NCBI RefSeq assembly: GCF_001612785.1 | Contig: NZ_BDBC01000001.1 | Coordinates: 79,113 to 143,112 of the forward strand | DNA from: Nocardia beijingensis NBRC 16342 | GTDB lineage: Bacteria > Actinomycetota > Actinomycetes > Mycobacteriales > Mycobacteriaceae | Reading direction: 5' to 3' | Length of the DNA: 64,000 nt | In this document: piece after piece, positions 7,512-17,560 of the stretch | Layout: each line of letters starts with the position of its first letter | Numbering within the stretch: position 1 is the stretch's first letter | The notes under the pieces: generated by a model | Databases searched by the model: none | The model's input: only the letters and a program-made list of their open reading frames with translations | Told to the model about the DNA's origin: nothing | Program-made: the position numbers and the translations under genes

Positions 7512-8909
7512 TCAGCTGGCGGCCTCCTCAGGGGCGGCGCGTAGTTTGCGCAGGCCCGCTATGCGGATGGCGGAGCGCAGGTCGGTGACCTCGTGGATCT
7601 TCATGGTGCTCTTCAGCGGGGCGAGGCCGGGGGGCACCAGAGCGGTGGTGAAGCCGAGGCGTTCGGCTTCGGCCAATCTGCGGTTGACGCCGGTCACCTT
7701 GCGGACTTCGCCCGCGAGTCCGACCTCTCCGAGGATCACCCAGCCCGGAGGGATCGGGACATCGGACTCGGCGCTGGCGATGGCGAGCGCGATGGCGAGG
7801 TCGGCCGACGGCTCGACCAGGCGCATGCCGCCGACGGTCGCGGCGTACACGTCGCTCTTGCCGAGGAACACCCGGCCGCGGCTCTGCAGGACGGCCAGCA
7901 CCATGGCGACCCGGTTGTAGTCCAGGCCGCTCACCGCGCGGCGCGGTTGCGGAATCTCGGTCTTCACCGTCAGGCCCTGCACTTCACCGACCAGCGGACG
8001 CTTGCCGTCCATCGCGACGGTCACCGCCGTGCCGGGCACGGAATCCGTCCGGTGGTGCAGGAACAGGCCGGACGGGTCGTCCACGCAGGCGATGCCGTCC
8101 TCGTGCAATTCGAAGCAGCCGACCTCGTCGGCGCTGCCGAAGCGGTTCTTGATGCCGCGCACCATGCGCAGCGTGGAGTTCTTGTCGCCTTCGAACTGGA
8201 GCACCACGTCGACCAGGTGCTCGAGCGTGCGCGGGCCCGCGACGTTGCCGTCCTTGGTGACGTGCCCGACCAGCAGCACCGCGATGCCGCTCGCCTTTGC
8301 CAGCGAGGTCAGGGCCGCGGTCACCTCGCGCACCTGGGTGACACCGCCGATCACCCCGTCCACCTCAGGGGCGAGCATGGTCTGCACCGAGTCGACCACC
8401 AGCAGCGTCGGCCGCACCTGCTCGACGTGCCCGAGCACGATCGACAAATCCGATTCCGCCGCCAGATAGACCCGGTCGTGCACCGCTCCGGTGCGATCGG
8501 CCCGCAACCGGACCTGGCCCGCCGATTCCTCGGCGGTCACGTACAGCGACTTCTCGTCCCGCTGGGCCGCCCAGCGATGCGCCACCTCGAGCAGCAGCGT
8601 CGACTTGCCCACCCCCGGCTCGCCGGACAGCAACACCACCGATCCCGGCACCACGCCGCCGCCGAGCACCCGGTCCAACTCGGTGACACCCGTCGGCCGC
8701 GCCTTGGTGATCTTGGAATCGATCTGCGAGATCGGCGCGGCCGCGGTGCTCGGCAACATCGCCTTGCGCCCCGGCGAACCGACCCCACCCGCCGCGGCGA
8801 CTACTTCGTCAACGGTGCCCCAAGCCCCGCACTCAGGGCACTTGCCCACCCATTTCGCGACCTCGTGCGAACAAGCAGAGCAGCGAAAGGTCGGCTTCGT
8901 CTTTGCCAC
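7512..8909 (-). CDS. radA: DNA repair protein RadA
   Basis: RadA processes recombination intermediates. The 465-residue protein has an N-terminal four-cysteine zinc finger (CSACSHEVAKWVGKCPEC), a RecA-like ATPase with Walker A GEPGVGKST and Walker B LLVVDSV, the RadA-specific KNRFGS motif, and a C-terminal Lon-protease-like domain. The GTG at 8909 gives the usual N-terminus just before the zinc finger; the longer open frame upstream enters repeat DNA. disA, which follows radA in mycobacteria, is missing: the next gene ends only 11 bp away. Confidence 0.93.
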   Translation of the reverse strand: MAKTKPTFRCSACSHEVAKWVGKCPECGAWGTVDEVVAAAGGVGSPGRKAMLPSTAAAPISQIDSKITKARPTGVTELDRVLGGGVVPGSVVLLSGEPGVGKSTLLLEVAHRWAAQRDEKSLYVTAEESAGQVRLRADRTGAVHDRVYLAAESDLSIVLGHVEQVRPTLLVVDSVQTMLAPEVDGVIGGVTQVREVTAALTSLAKASGIAVLLVGHVTKDGNVAGPRTLEHLVDVVLQFEGDKNSTLRMVRGIKNRFGSADEVGCFELHEDGIACVDDPSGLFLHHRTDSVPGTAVTVAMDGKRPLVGEVQGLTVKTEIPQPRRAVSGLDYNRVAMVLAVLQSRGRVFLGKSDVYAATVGGMRLVEPSADLAIALAIASAESDVPIPPGWVILGEVGLAGEVRKVTGVNRRLAEAERLGFTTALVPPGLAPLKSTMKIHEVTDLRSAIRIAGLRKLRAAPEEAAS

Positions 8910-8969
8910 ACCCGCACCATACGCACCAGCCCTGACAGTGTTGGTTTGGCCGCGACTGCGTCGCGGCGT

Positions 8970-9064
8970 GTTCGCGGCCCTCTTGTGGCTCGCGTGTGCG
9001 CGACCGCCGCTTGCTCCTTCGTCGCCTACGCGGCGGCCGCGCACACGCGAGCCGGGCCGCGAAC
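8970..9064. repeat. Large near-perfect hairpin (inverted repeat)
   Basis: A perfect 16-bp inner stem pairs 8987-9002 (GGCTCGCGTGTGCGCG) with 9038-9053, enclosing a 35-nt loop. A perfect 10-bp outer stem pairs 8970-8979 (GTTCGCGGCC) with 9055-9064. The arms are joined by 7-nt and 1-nt bulges. It lies about 60 bp upstream of the radA start. Confidence 0.8.
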
Positions 9065-9219
9065 GGCGGATGCTTGGTCTCGCTTCGCTCGAAAGTCGTG
9101 GTGGGGGTGCGCTGGGCGCGTTGGTATCGAAGCTCGCTATCGGTGCACGCGGGTAGTGGGCGCTCCGCCTCGGCGCGCAGCTTGCCTGCTACTCGGGCCG
9201 ACTGATTGATGTCGCATAA

Positions 9220-9307
9220 GCGCAGTGGCTCTTCGCGCCGGGGGTGGTGAGCGGACCGCGGGCGCCGAGCTCCCGCGGCGCAGTGGCTCTCCGCGCCGGG
9301 GGGTGGT
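9220..9307. repeat. Degenerate direct repeat pair
   Basis: GCAGTGGCTCTTCGCGCCGG (from 9220) recurs as GCAGTGGCTCTCCGCGCCGG (from 9280), each followed by GGG(G)TGGT. The period is about 60 bp. It lies in the noncoding radA-lpqE spacer. Confidence 0.65.
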
Positions 9308-9446
9308 ACGTCGAGTCGGGAGGCGCTGCCCGGCCAGGCGGTTTATGGCGTGGTCGGGGCCGCTCCATCCCACGTTCCGAGCCCCGAAGAGCGCGAGTCT
9401 TACGAGGGCCGCGAACACGCAGCGCCGCAGGCGCTGCAAATCTAAC

Positions 9447-10202
9447 TCAGTGACCGCCGGTGTGCTCGGCTTCGGCCGGGCCGGACTTGTCGGACTCGTG
9501 GCGCTCGGTGTGCTGGCCCGCGTCGACCGGGACCTGGACCTGGACGGTGCCGTTCTGCTTGAAGTTGAACGAGACGTTGTAGGTGAGGCCGGGGGCGATG
9601 TCCCTGGTCAGACCGGTGATCTCGATCAGGATGGGGTTGGCCTCCGGGTCTTGGCCCGCGGCGGGGGAGCCGTGCTCGCCCGCGCCGTGCGAGTCGGCGG
9701 TGGTGGTCGGCGCGGCGGAGCGCGGAGCGGAGGTGGGCGCGCCCGCGCTCGTGGTGGGCGCGGCGCTGGTGGTCGTCGGCGCGGCCTCGCGCTTGACCGG
9801 CTGGGTCGCCGCGACGACGGTCTGCTGCGGGGCGAGTTCGACGACCGACTTGCCGGAGGCCGGAGTGATCTTGACGGTGCCGAGGTCGGTGGTGATGCTG
9901 GTCAGCTCGTCGGCCACGGACTCGCCGTTGTTCACGATGGACAACGCGATGAGCGCCTTGCCGCCCTTGGTGTTGTTGTAGCCGGTGCCCTCGGACGGAT
10001 ACACGATGTGCACGTTGCGCAGCGCGATGCGGCCCACGTCGGCGTGGTTGCCGTTCACCGCGGCGACCTGTTGCGCGGTCTGCGAGACCTGGCCCGCGCC
10101 GCAGCCGGACAGCGCGATCGCCGCTCCGGCGGCGAGTGCGGCAACCGTCACCATGCGACGTCGCGCCCCCTTGGGGGCGGTCACAGCTTTCAGGGCAGTC
10201 AC
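9447..10202 (-). CDS. lpqE: LpqE-like lipoprotein
   Basis: The 251-residue product has a signal peptide with a lipobox (ALSGC, about residues 27-31), so it is a lipid-anchored cell-envelope protein. The mature part is beta-rich (Ig-like) and is interrupted by an Ala/Pro/Ser/Thr linker at about residues 143-180. GTG 10202 is chosen because GGAGGG sits 7 bp before it; an in-frame ATG five codons upstream contains that ribosome site. Divergent from carD, as for Rv3584. Function unknown. Confidence 0.85.
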   Translation of the reverse strand: MTALKAVTAPKGARRRMVTVAALAAGAAIALSGCGAGQVSQTAQQVAAVNGNHADVGRIALRNVHIVYPSEGTGYNNTKGGKALIALSIVNNGESVADELTSITTDLGTVKITPASGKSVVELAPQQTVVAATQPVKREAAPTTTSAAPTTSAGAPTSAPRSAAPTTTADSHGAGEHGSPAAGQDPEANPILIEITGLTRDIAPGLTYNVSFNFKQNGTVQVQVPVDAGQHTERHESDKSGPAEAEHTGGH

Positions 10203-10244
10203 GGGTTGTCCCTCCATGTCGACCGGGCTCTGGCTCCGCGCTGG

Positions 10245-10269
10245 AGCGTAGTAACTAGGCAGCGTAGTA
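10245..10269. repeat. Short direct repeat in the lpqE-carD gap
   Basis: AGCGTAGTA occurs at 10245-10253 and again at 10261-10269, a 16-bp period, about 45 bp upstream of lpqE. It could be a paired regulator site. The rest of the 396-bp lpqE-carD gap (10203-10598) shows only a small palindrome around TTCGATCGAA near 10379 and the carD promoter. Confidence 0.4.
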
Positions 10270-10562
10270 GTTCCCTCGGCGGCACGGGCGCGGGGGCCGG
10301 GTCGAACTCGCGCGCACGCGGTGGAGTGTGCGGCCGACCACGGGACGTGCGCGCCGACACTCGGTGCGTTGATAACGGTTCGATCGAACTTCGGAGGTTG
10401 CCGCGAAGGTGCCGGCGCGCGGGCGGCGAGCGGCGGCGACGGAGCCGGGAGATAACCCGTTCTGGCACAACGTAATGCACACCGCCTGGCATCTGTCAAG
10501 CCCCAGGCTTGCCTCGTTGTGGCCCTGACCTGCACAGTTGATCGCGCCGTTACCGAGTCGCA

Positions 10563-11087
<525 letters not shown>

Positions 11088-11089
11088 CC

Positions 11090-11815
11090 GTGAACACAAC
11101 TGACAACGGTGTTCGTCCCGGTGACGGACCCGTCGTTGCTCTTGTGCCTGCCGCCGGCCGTGGCGTGCGCCTGGGTGAATCGACACCCAAGGCGTTCGTC
11201 CCGGTCGGCGGCACGCCCATGGTCCGGCTCGCCGTCGAAGGCTTGATCGCCTCCGGCGCGGTCGACCGGATCATCGTGATGGTTCCCACCGAACTCGTCG
11301 ACAGCGCCGTTGCCCTGCTGCCGCCATCGAGTTCGGTTCAGGTGGTCGTCGGCGGCGCCGAACGCATCGACTCGGTGCGGGCGGGTATCGCCGCGGCGCC
11401 CGACGCCGCCTACTTTCTGGTGCACGACGCCGCCCGCGCGCTCACGCCGCCCGAGCTCATCGCCCGGGTCGCGGCCGAACTGCGTGCGGGGCGTCCCGCC
11501 GTGGTCCCCGGGCTCCCGGTGGCCGACACCATCAAATCCGTCGACGCGACCGGCGCGGTGACCGGCACTCCCGATCGCGCCCGGTTGCGCGCCATCCAGA
11601 CGCCGCAGGGTTTCGCGGCCGACCTGCTGCGCTCCGCTTACGCGCCAGAGGGCATCCAGGCGACCGACGACGCGGGCCTGGTCGAGCGGCTCGGCGTCGC
11701 GGTCCACACCATTCCCGGCGATCCGCTCGCCTTCAAGATCACGACTCCACTCGACCTCCGGCTCGCCGACGCGGTGCTCGACGGCGCGGGCATCGGACGG
11801 GCGGTGGCGCCGTGA
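11090..11815 (+). CDS. ispD: 2-C-methyl-D-erythritol 4-phosphate cytidylyltransferase
   Basis: IspD joins CTP to MEP in the non-mevalonate isoprenoid pathway. The 241-residue protein has the CTP-binding glycine-rich loop [11 protein letters not shown], Lys in TPKAFVPV, the [10 protein letters not shown] segment, VHDAARALT and IQTPQGF, all signatures of the family. GTG 11090 lies 2 bp after the carD stop, and its own stop overlaps the ispF start (GTGA). Direct coupling to ispF, the enzyme two steps later, is common. Confidence 0.95.
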   Translation: MNTTDNGVRPGDGPVVALVPAAGRGVRLGESTPKAFVPVGGTPMVRLAVEGLIASGAVDRIIVMVPTELVDSAVALLPPSSSVQVVVGGAERIDSVRAGIAAAPDAAYFLVHDAARALTPPELIARVAAELRAGRPAVVPGLPVADTIKSVDATGAVTGTPDRARLRAIQTPQGFAADLLRSAYAPEGIQATDDAGLVERLGVAVHTIPGDPLAFKITTPLDLRLADAVLDGAGIGRAVAP

Positions 11816-12285
11816 CCATGCGCGTCGGCATCGGCAGTGACGTCCATCCGATCGAAGCGGGCAGGCCGTGCTGGATGGCCGGTCTCCTGTTCGACGGCGA
11901 TCACGGCTGCGCGGGCCACTCGGACGGCGACGTCGCCGCGCACGCCCTGTGCGACGCGCTGCTGTCCGCGGCGGGCCTCGGCGATGTCGGCGCGGTGTTC
12001 GGCACCGGACGCCCGGAATGGGCCGGCGTCTCCGGTGCGGCCATGCTGAAGGAAGTGCGCAGGTTGCTGGACGAAGCGGGCTTCGAGGTGGTCAACGCGG
12101 CGGTGCAAGTGATCGGCAACCGCCCCAAGATCGGGCCGCGGCGCGCCGAGGCGCAACAGGTGCTCGGCGGGCTGCTCGACGCCCCGGTCTCGGTGTCCGG
12201 CACCACCACCGACGGGCTCGGCCTGACCGGTCGCGGCGAGGGTGTCGCCGCCGTGGCGACGGCCCTGCTGCAAGCCTGTCGTTGA
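11812..12285 (+). CDS. ispF: 2-C-methyl-D-erythritol 2,4-cyclodiphosphate synthase
   Basis: IspF closes CDP-ME 2-phosphate into MEcPP and releases CMP. The 157-residue product has the zinc ligands Asp and His in SDVHP, the second His in [12 protein letters not shown], and the CMP-binding segment [13 protein letters not shown] 11812 overlaps the ispD stop; an internal ATG at 11818 would shorten it by two codons. Active form is a trimer. Confidence 0.95.
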   Translation: MTMRVGIGSDVHPIEAGRPCWMAGLLFDGDHGCAGHSDGDVAAHALCDALLSAAGLGDVGAVFGTGRPEWAGVSGAAMLKEVRRLLDEAGFEVVNAAVQVIGNRPKIGPRRAEAQQVLGGLLDAPVSVSGTTTDGLGLTGRGEGVAAVATALLQACR

Positions 12286-12335
12286 TCCAGCTCCGACGGA
12301 CCCGAGCCGGTCCGTGAACGACCTTATACACCAGC

Positions 12336-12341
12336 TAGGAT
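12336..12341 (+). promoter_or_regulatory. -10 element of a leaderless cysS promoter
   Basis: TAGGAT ends 8 bp before GTG 12350 and no ribosome site is present, indicating a leaderless transcript for cysS inside the carD-rlmB block. Confidence 0.5.
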
Positions 12342-12349
12342 CGACTGCC

Positions 12350-13756
12350 GTGACGCTGCGCCTCTTTGACACCGACACGCGGACCATGCGCGATTTCGCG
12401 CCCCTGGTCCCCGGCCGTGCCTCGGTGTACCTCTGTGGCGCCACCGTGCAGGGCGAGCCGCACATCGGCCACGTGCGCAGCGGAGTCGCGTTCGACGTGC
12501 TGCGACGCTGGTTGCTCGCGCACGACATCGACGTCTTCTTCATCCGCAATGTCACCGATATCGAGGACAAGATCCTGACCAAGGCCGCCGAGGCGGGCAG
12601 GCCGTGGTGGGAGTGGGCCGCCACGCACGAGCGCGCCTTCGACCGCGCCTACGAGCAGCTCGGTGTGCTGCCGCCGTCGGCGGAGCCGCGCGCCACCGGC
12701 CACATCACCCAGATGGTGGAGATGATGCAGCGGCTGATCGACCGCGGCCACGCCTACGCCTCGGCCGGGAACGTCTACTTCGACGTGGTCAGCTACCCCG
12801 ATTACGGCAAACTGTCCGGCCACAAACTCGACGACGTGCACCAGGGCGAGAGCGCGGGCGAGGGCAAGCGCGACCCGCGCGACTTCACCCTGTGGAAGGC
12901 GGCCAAGCCGGGCGAGCCGACCTGGCCGTCGCCATGGGGGCCCGGCCGCCCCGGTTGGCACCTGGAATGCTCCGCGATGGCCGAGTTCTATCTCGGCGCG
13001 GAATTCGACATCCATTGCGGCGGCATGGACCTGGTGTTCCCGCACCACGAGAACGAGATCGCCCAGTCGAAGGCGGCCGGCGACGGTTTCGCCCGGTACT
13101 GGCTGCACAACGGCTGGGTGACCATGGGCGGGGAGAAGATGTCCAAGTCGCTGGGCAACGTGCTGTCCGTGCCGAACGTGCTCAAGCAGGTGCGTGCCGT
13201 CGAACTGCGGTTCTACCTGGGCAGCGCGCACTACCGCTCGATGCTGGAGTACTCGGAGAAGGCCCTGCACGACGCGGCGCAGTCCTACCAGCGCATCGAG
13301 GCGTTCGTGAACCGGGTGGTCGACCGGGCCGGTGCGATTCCGGTGGGCAAGTGGACCGACGCGTTCGCCGCCGCTCTCGACGACGATCTGGCGGTGCCGA
13401 AGGCGTTGGCGGAGATCCACCGCGCGGTGCACGAGGGCAACAAGGCGCTGGAGGTCGGCGCGATCGACTCCGCGCGTGACCTCGCGGGCCAGGTGCGCGC
13501 CATGCTCGCCGTCCTCGGTGTCGATCCGCTCGACCCGCACTGGTACACCCCGAGCGATTCCTCGGCCGCGCTAACCGCTCTCGACGTGCTGGTACGCGCG
13601 GAACTCGACCGCCGCCAGGAGGCGCGCGCCGCCAAGGACTGGGCGACCGCCGACGCCGTGCGCGATCGCCTCCAGTCCGCCGGCATCGAGGTCACCGACA
13701 CGGCCGACGGCCCCGAATGGGCGCTGGCGGCATCGCAATCCGGAAAGGCCGAGTGA
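12350..13756 (+). CDS. cysS: Cysteinyl-tRNA synthetase
   Basis: This 468-residue class I synthetase charges tRNA-Cys. The HIGH motif is PHIGHVRSG and the KMSKS motif is [10 protein letters not shown]. Zinc ligands for cysteine selection are C29 (VYLCGATV), the Cys in LECSAMA and the His in [15 protein letters not shown]. The C-terminal DALR helical domain is present. GTG 12350 agrees with the leaderless promoter. The stop overlaps the rlmB start (TGATG). Confidence 0.96.
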   Translation: MTLRLFDTDTRTMRDFAPLVPGRASVYLCGATVQGEPHIGHVRSGVAFDVLRRWLLAHDIDVFFIRNVTDIEDKILTKAAEAGRPWWEWAATHERAFDRAYEQLGVLPPSAEPRATGHITQMVEMMQRLIDRGHAYASAGNVYFDVVSYPDYGKLSGHKLDDVHQGESAGEGKRDPRDFTLWKAAKPGEPTWPSPWGPGRPGWHLECSAMAEFYLGAEFDIHCGGMDLVFPHHENEIAQSKAAGDGFARYWLHNGWVTMGGEKMSKSLGNVLSVPNVLKQVRAVELRFYLGSAHYRSMLEYSEKALHDAAQSYQRIEAFVNRVVDRAGAIPVGKWTDAFAAALDDDLAVPKALAEIHRAVHEGNKALEVGAIDSARDLAGQVRAMLAVLGVDPLDPHWYTPSDSSAALTALDVLVRAELDRRQEARAAKDWATADAVRDRLQSAGIEVTDTADGPEWALAASQSGKAE

Positions 13757-14733
13757 TGGCAGGCAATTCGCAGCGCCGCGGTGCGGTTCGCAAGAGCGGC
13801 AGCAAGAAGGGCGCCGTGGTCGGCTCCGGCGGCAAGCGCAGGCGCGGGCTGGAGGGGCGTGGCGCCACGCCGCCCGCGGAGATGCGCACCAAGCACCCCG
13901 CCGCCAAGCGGGCTGCCGCGAAAACCAAGGCCGCGCAAGGACGTTCGTCCGCGCGCGGCGCCACCACCCGTCCCGCCGGACGCAAGACCGACGACGGCCC
14001 CGAGTTGGTGCTCGGGCGCAATCCGGTGGTGGAGTGCCTGCGGGCCGGTGTGCCCGCGACCGCGCTGTACGTCGCGGTCGGCACCGAGAACGACGACCGG
14101 TTGACCGAGAGCGTGCGGCTGGCCGCCGACACCGGGATCTCCATCCTGGAGGTGCCGCGGACGGACTTGGATCGGCTGAGCGCCAACGGTTTGCACCAAG
14201 GCGTGGCCCTTCAGGTGCCGCCGTACCGCTACGCCCACCCGGACGATCTGCTCGACCGGGTGCGCGGCGCCGCCGAGCCCGCGCTGCTGGTCGCGCTGGA
14301 CAACATCTCCGATCCGCGCAACCTGGGCGCGGTGGTGCGTTCCGTGGCGGCCTTCGGTGGTCACGGTGTGCTCATCCCGCAGCGGCGCAGCGCGAGCGTC
14401 ACCGCGGTGGCCTGGCGCACCAGCGCGGGCGCTGCCGCTCGGCTCCCGGTCGCCCGCGCCACCAATCTCACTCGCACGCTGAAGGATTGGGCCGCCAAGG
14501 GCATCCAGGTAGTGGGCTTGGACGCCGGTGGCGACACCACGCTGGACGATTTCGACGGTCGCGAGCCGACCGTGATCGTGGTCGGCTCGGAGGGCAAGGG
14601 GCTGTCGCGCCTGGTACGTGAGTCCTGTGACTCGATCTTGTCGATCCCGATGGCGGGGCCGGTGGAATCGCTGAACGCGTCGGTGGCCGCCGGTGTGGTG
14701 CTCTCCGAAGTCGCCCGCCAGCGCCGCGTCTGA
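13756..14733 (+). CDS. rlmB: 23S rRNA (guanosine-2'-O-)-methyltransferase RlmB / SpoU family
   Basis: RlmB methylates a conserved guanosine in the peptidyl-transferase region of 23S rRNA using SAM. In this 325-residue protein, residues 1-85 are a basic Ala/Lys/Arg-rich extension, typical of actinobacteria. Then come the substrate-binding domain ([12 protein letters not shown]) and the SPOUT knot with motif 1 [17 protein letters not shown], motif 2 [10 protein letters not shown] and motif 3 [18 protein letters not shown]. Start overlaps the cysS stop. Confidence 0.93.
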   Translation: MAGNSQRRGAVRKSGSKKGAVVGSGGKRRRGLEGRGATPPAEMRTKHPAAKRAAAKTKAAQGRSSARGATTRPAGRKTDDGPELVLGRNPVVECLRAGVPATALYVAVGTENDDRLTESVRLAADTGISILEVPRTDLDRLSANGLHQGVALQVPPYRYAHPDDLLDRVRGAAEPALLVALDNISDPRNLGAVVRSVAAFGGHGVLIPQRRSASVTAVAWRTSAGAAARLPVARATNLTRTLKDWAAKGIQVVGLDAGGDTTLDDFDGREPTVIVVGSEGKGLSRLVRESCDSILSIPMAGPVESLNASVAAGVVLSEVARQRRV

Positions 14734-14782
14734 AGGTTTTCGCCTCGCACGCCTAAAAACACGGAGAGGCGGCTCACCCCAG

Positions 14783-14788
14783 TAGAAT
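14783..14788 (+). promoter_or_regulatory. -10 element for the small membrane protein gene
   Basis: TAGAAT lies 4 bp before the first of three tandem GTG codons (14793, 14796, 14799). A leaderless start at the second or third GTG would have the usual spacing. Confidence 0.4.
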
Positions 14789-14792
14789 TCGG

Positions 14793-15074
14793 GTGGTGGT
14801 GATACCCAATCAGCCCATAGGTTCGCCGGTCGAGCATCCGAACGCGACGGCGGTGTTGTTTCTCGGCGCGGCGAGTGTCTTGTGCTGCGGGGTGCTCGGA
14901 CCGGTGGCATGGGCGCTGGGACGGCGCGCGCTCGACCAGATCGAGGAATCCGGCGGCGCGTACGGTGGCCGGGCCCAGGTCATGGTCGGCTACATCCTCG
15001 GCGTCGTCGGCACCGTCCTGATGATCATCTTCGCGGTGCTGTTCCTGCTCATCCTGTTCGGCGGGAACGCTTGA
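14793..15074 (+). CDS. Small DUF4190-like membrane protein
   Basis: A 93-residue protein with two membrane helices (about residues 21-42 and 64-88) joined by a cytoplasmic loop GRRALDQIEESGGAYGGRAQV. The pattern hydrophobic helix, GRRALxxI-GG-GRAQ, second helix is that of DUF4190 proteins, which have no known activity. The start is one of three tandem GTG codons. Monocistronic. Confidence 0.75.
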   Translation: MVVIPNQPIGSPVEHPNATAVLFLGAASVLCCGVLGPVAWALGRRALDQIEESGGAYGGRAQVMVGYILGVVGTVLMIIFAVLFLLILFGGNA

Positions 15075-15228
15075 GCGGCGGTGTGCAGGCGCCGGACGAG
15101 ATCGGGACCGATCAGTCCCCGCACTGAAGTGCGACAGGCCACGCCTGAGTCCGTTCCGCCCATCAGGGGATGGGTGACGGTCGACCGTGTCCATGCGCCG
15201 ACATCGCCGGAGCCGGGCGGAGCGCCGT

Positions 15229-16035
15229 CTAGTCCAGACTCGGCCGCTCGCGTTCGGCGGCGTCCCAGGCGGGCCATTCCGTGCTCACGCTGCCGGACCA
15301 GCTCGGCTGCCTTCGGTCCCGGAACGCGGCCATGGCCTCGCCGCCGTCGATGCTCTTGGTCGCGTGCTGGTTGAGATCGGTCTCGAGTTGCCCGACCATG
15401 GCCGGGCTCATGCCGAGCCCTTCCCAGAGCAGCCGTTTGGACAGTGCCACCGGTAGCGGCGCCGAGCCGTTCGCGATGTCGTGCGCGACGGCCAGCGCGG
15501 TGGGTAGCACCTCGCCCGCGGGCAACGAGCTGTTGGCCACGCCCATCGCCTTCGCCTCGTCACCGTCGAAGGTGCGCCCGGTGAGCATGATGTCGGCGGC
15601 GTTGGCCATGCCGACCAGCCTGGGTAGCGTCCAGTGCGCGTAGCCGTCGGCCAGGACGCCGCGGCGCACCTGGTTCAGCCCGTATACCGCGTCGCGCGCC
15701 ATGTACCGCAGGTCGCACTGCAAGGCCAGGGCCAAGCCGATGCCGACCGCGTGGCCGTTGACGGCCGCGATCACCGGCTTGCGCACGCGCCACGGCGGCG
15801 GGTCGATGGTGGCGCTCACCTCGCCCACCCGATTGGATAGGTCCGCGCCCGCGCAGAACGCGGGCGGGGTGCCGGTGATGATCACGGCACGGATGGCGTC
15901 TTCCGAATCGCAGCGCTGCAACGCGGCGCCCAATTCGGCCGCCATCGTCGGGGTGAAGGCGTTCTGCTGGGCGGGCCGGTTGAGCGTGAGCACGGCGACG
16001 CCCCGAGAGACGTCGACGTGCAGTTCCGAACTCAT
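15229..16035 (-). CDS. Enoyl-CoA hydratase/isomerase family protein
   Basis: The 268-residue crotonase-fold enzyme has the oxyanion-hole segments GTPPAFCAGADL and NGHAVGIGLALALQCDLRYM. The position of the usual second catalytic Glu holds QVRRGVLADGYAHW, where the canonical hydratase Glu pair is not obvious, so hydration is not certain. It lies 55 bp downstream of an acyl-CoA dehydrogenase on the same strand, suggesting a shared fatty acyl-CoA route; no KstR-type site precedes them. Confidence 0.85.
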   Translation of the reverse strand: MSSELHVDVSRGVAVLTLNRPAQQNAFTPTMAAELGAALQRCDSEDAIRAVIITGTPPAFCAGADLSNRVGEVSATIDPPPWRVRKPVIAAVNGHAVGIGLALALQCDLRYMARDAVYGLNQVRRGVLADGYAHWTLPRLVGMANAADIMLTGRTFDGDEAKAMGVANSSLPAGEVLPTALAVAHDIANGSAPLPVALSKRLLWEGLGMSPAMVGQLETDLNQHATKSIDGGEAMAAFRDRRQPSWSGSVSTEWPAWDAAERERPSLD

Positions 16036-16090
16036 GCCACAGGATGTTAGCCGACGCGCGCTGACCTGACCCGGGGCCGAAAGTCCTCCG

Positions 16091-17263
16091 CTATCCGCGC
16101 AGCACCTTGCGCCCGATGGCGTACTTGTGCACCTCGGTCGGCCCGTCGTAGAGGCGGAAGGCACGCATGTCCCGGAAGATCATCTCGACCACCGTCTCGT
16201 CGCTGATGCCGATGCCGCCGAGCACCTGCACGCACCGGTCGGCGACCTTGAACAGCTCCTCCGACACGAACGATTTGGCGATCGAACTCTCGTGCCGCGC
16301 CTTCTCGCCGTTGTCCATCAGCCAGCACGCGTGCCAGATGGTCAGCCTGCACTGGTGCAGCGCGATCTCGTTGTCGGCCAGCATGAACGACACGCCCTCG
16401 TGCTCGCCGATCGGCTTGCCGAACGCGGTGCGGGTGCGCGCGTGCTCGATCGCGATGCTCTGGGCACGCTCGGCCGCGCCGAGCCAGCGCATGCAGTGGG
16501 TCAGGCGGGCCGGAGCGAGCCGGAGCTGGGCGTAGCGCAGCGCCTGGCCCGCCTCGCCGAGCAGCGCCTCCCTGGGCAGGACCAGGTTGTCGAAGCGGAC
16601 CACGCCGTGTCCGGCGACGTAGTTGCGGTCCATGGTGTTCATCGTGCGTTCGATGACGATGCCGGGCTGGTCGCCGTCGGCCAGGAACAGCGTGGGGCCC
16701 TCGGGCAGGTGCGGGTTGGCGGCGAGGCGCGCCATGATGATCCAGGTCTTCGCGCCGTTCGCCCCGGTGATCAGCCACTTGCGTCCGTTGATGGTGAAGT
16801 TCTCGCCGTCGAAGGTGGCGCTGGTGGACAGCTGGGCCGGGTCCGAGCCCGCGCCGTCGGGCTCGGTCATGGCGAAGACCGAGCGCTGGTGGCCCGCGAC
16901 GACGGGGGCGAGGAAACGCTGGACCTGGCCGGGATCGGCCACCTTGGACAGCAGGAACATGTTGCCTTCGTCGGGCGCCGCGCAGTTCATCGCGACCGGG
17001 CCGAGCGTCGACCAGCCCGCCGCCTCGTAGATCACCGCCTGTTCGATGTGGGTCAAACCGCGTCCGCCGAGCGACTCGGGGGCCTGCACGGTGAGCAGCT
17101 TCTCGGCGCGGGCGAGTTCGACGAGTTCCTGCCGCAGCTCGTCGGTCGGGCCGTGCGCGGTCAGGCGCGGGTCCCGCTCGTAGGGAACGATCTTGTCGAT
17201 GACGAAGCGGCGCACTCGGTCGCGTTCGGCGGCGAGGTCGGCGGGAATCGCGAAGTCGATCAT
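16091..17263 (-). CDS. Acyl-CoA dehydrogenase
   Basis: This 390-residue flavoprotein has the standard ACAD layout: N-terminal helical domain, middle beta domain with the FAD/substrate segment FAMTEPDGAGSDPAQL, NGRKWLITGA, and the C-terminal helical domain with the FAD-contact motif RTAFGKPIGEHEGV and QVLGGIGISDE. The segment DGPTEVHKYAIGRKVL closes it. It introduces the alpha-beta double bond in an acyl-CoA; the chain it prefers is unknown. Likely operon with the crotonase downstream. Confidence 0.9.
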   Translation of the reverse strand: MIDFAIPADLAAERDRVRRFVIDKIVPYERDPRLTAHGPTDELRQELVELARAEKLLTVQAPESLGGRGLTHIEQAVIYEAAGWSTLGPVAMNCAAPDEGNMFLLSKVADPGQVQRFLAPVVAGHQRSVFAMTEPDGAGSDPAQLSTSATFDGENFTINGRKWLITGANGAKTWIIMARLAANPHLPEGPTLFLADGDQPGIVIERTMNTMDRNYVAGHGVVRFDNLVLPREALLGEAGQALRYAQLRLAPARLTHCMRWLGAAERAQSIAIEHARTRTAFGKPIGEHEGVSFMLADNEIALHQCRLTIWHACWLMDNGEKARHESSIAKSFVSEELFKVADRCVQVLGGIGISDETVVEMIFRDMRAFRLYDGPTEVHKYAIGRKVLRG

Positions 17264-17560
17264 CGTTGGTCACCATTCGTTCGGGGGCGCGACGGGTCGA
17301 GCATACGAAAGCATCTCGATGTGACTGAAGGCGGCTGCCATCACTGGCCCGTGAGTGCCGGAGGCCTGAGCTGCGCCGACAATCGCTGGTTGCGGTCTCG
17401 GCATCGCCGAAGACGATGCAAGAACCGTCGCGAGATCGCACGGGCCAGTCCATCGCACTGGAGGAGTTCCGTGCAGAGGAACCTGTCCGCCCGGAGATTC
17501 AGGAGTGCGGGACGGTGACCAGCCCGCAGCCAGGGCGCGCGCCGGGACGTGCGACGACTC
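17264..17560. other. Noncoding gap, nothing recognised
   Basis: This 297-bp stretch between the acyl-CoA dehydrogenase start and the WYL regulator stop shows no gene with coding character, no strong palindrome and no regulator site I recognise. It should contain the acyl-CoA dehydrogenase promoter. Confidence 0.4.

Larger units (their letters stand above)
8910..9446. repeat. Repeat-rich noncoding spacer between radA and lpqE
   Basis: No gene is supported in this 537-bp stretch. It is built from inverted and direct repeats: a local palindrome CCGCGAC-TGC-GTCGCGG (8950-8966), a long hairpin (8970-9064), a 17-bp element at 8966-8982 repeated in inverse orientation at 9404-9420, and a degenerate direct repeat of about 27 bp at 9220-9246 and 9280-9307. 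It resembles a cluster of small palindromic elements rather than coding DNA. Confidence 0.7.

Noticed and set aside
7593..9209. 538-codon frame on the plus strand opposite radA
   Set aside because: Composition (His/Arg/Gly-rich) is typical of an antisense shadow in high-G+C DNA; radA is certain on the other strand.
8996..9439. Short frames in the radA-lpqE spacer on both strands
   Set aside because: No ribosome sites or conserved motifs; they arise from the repeats.
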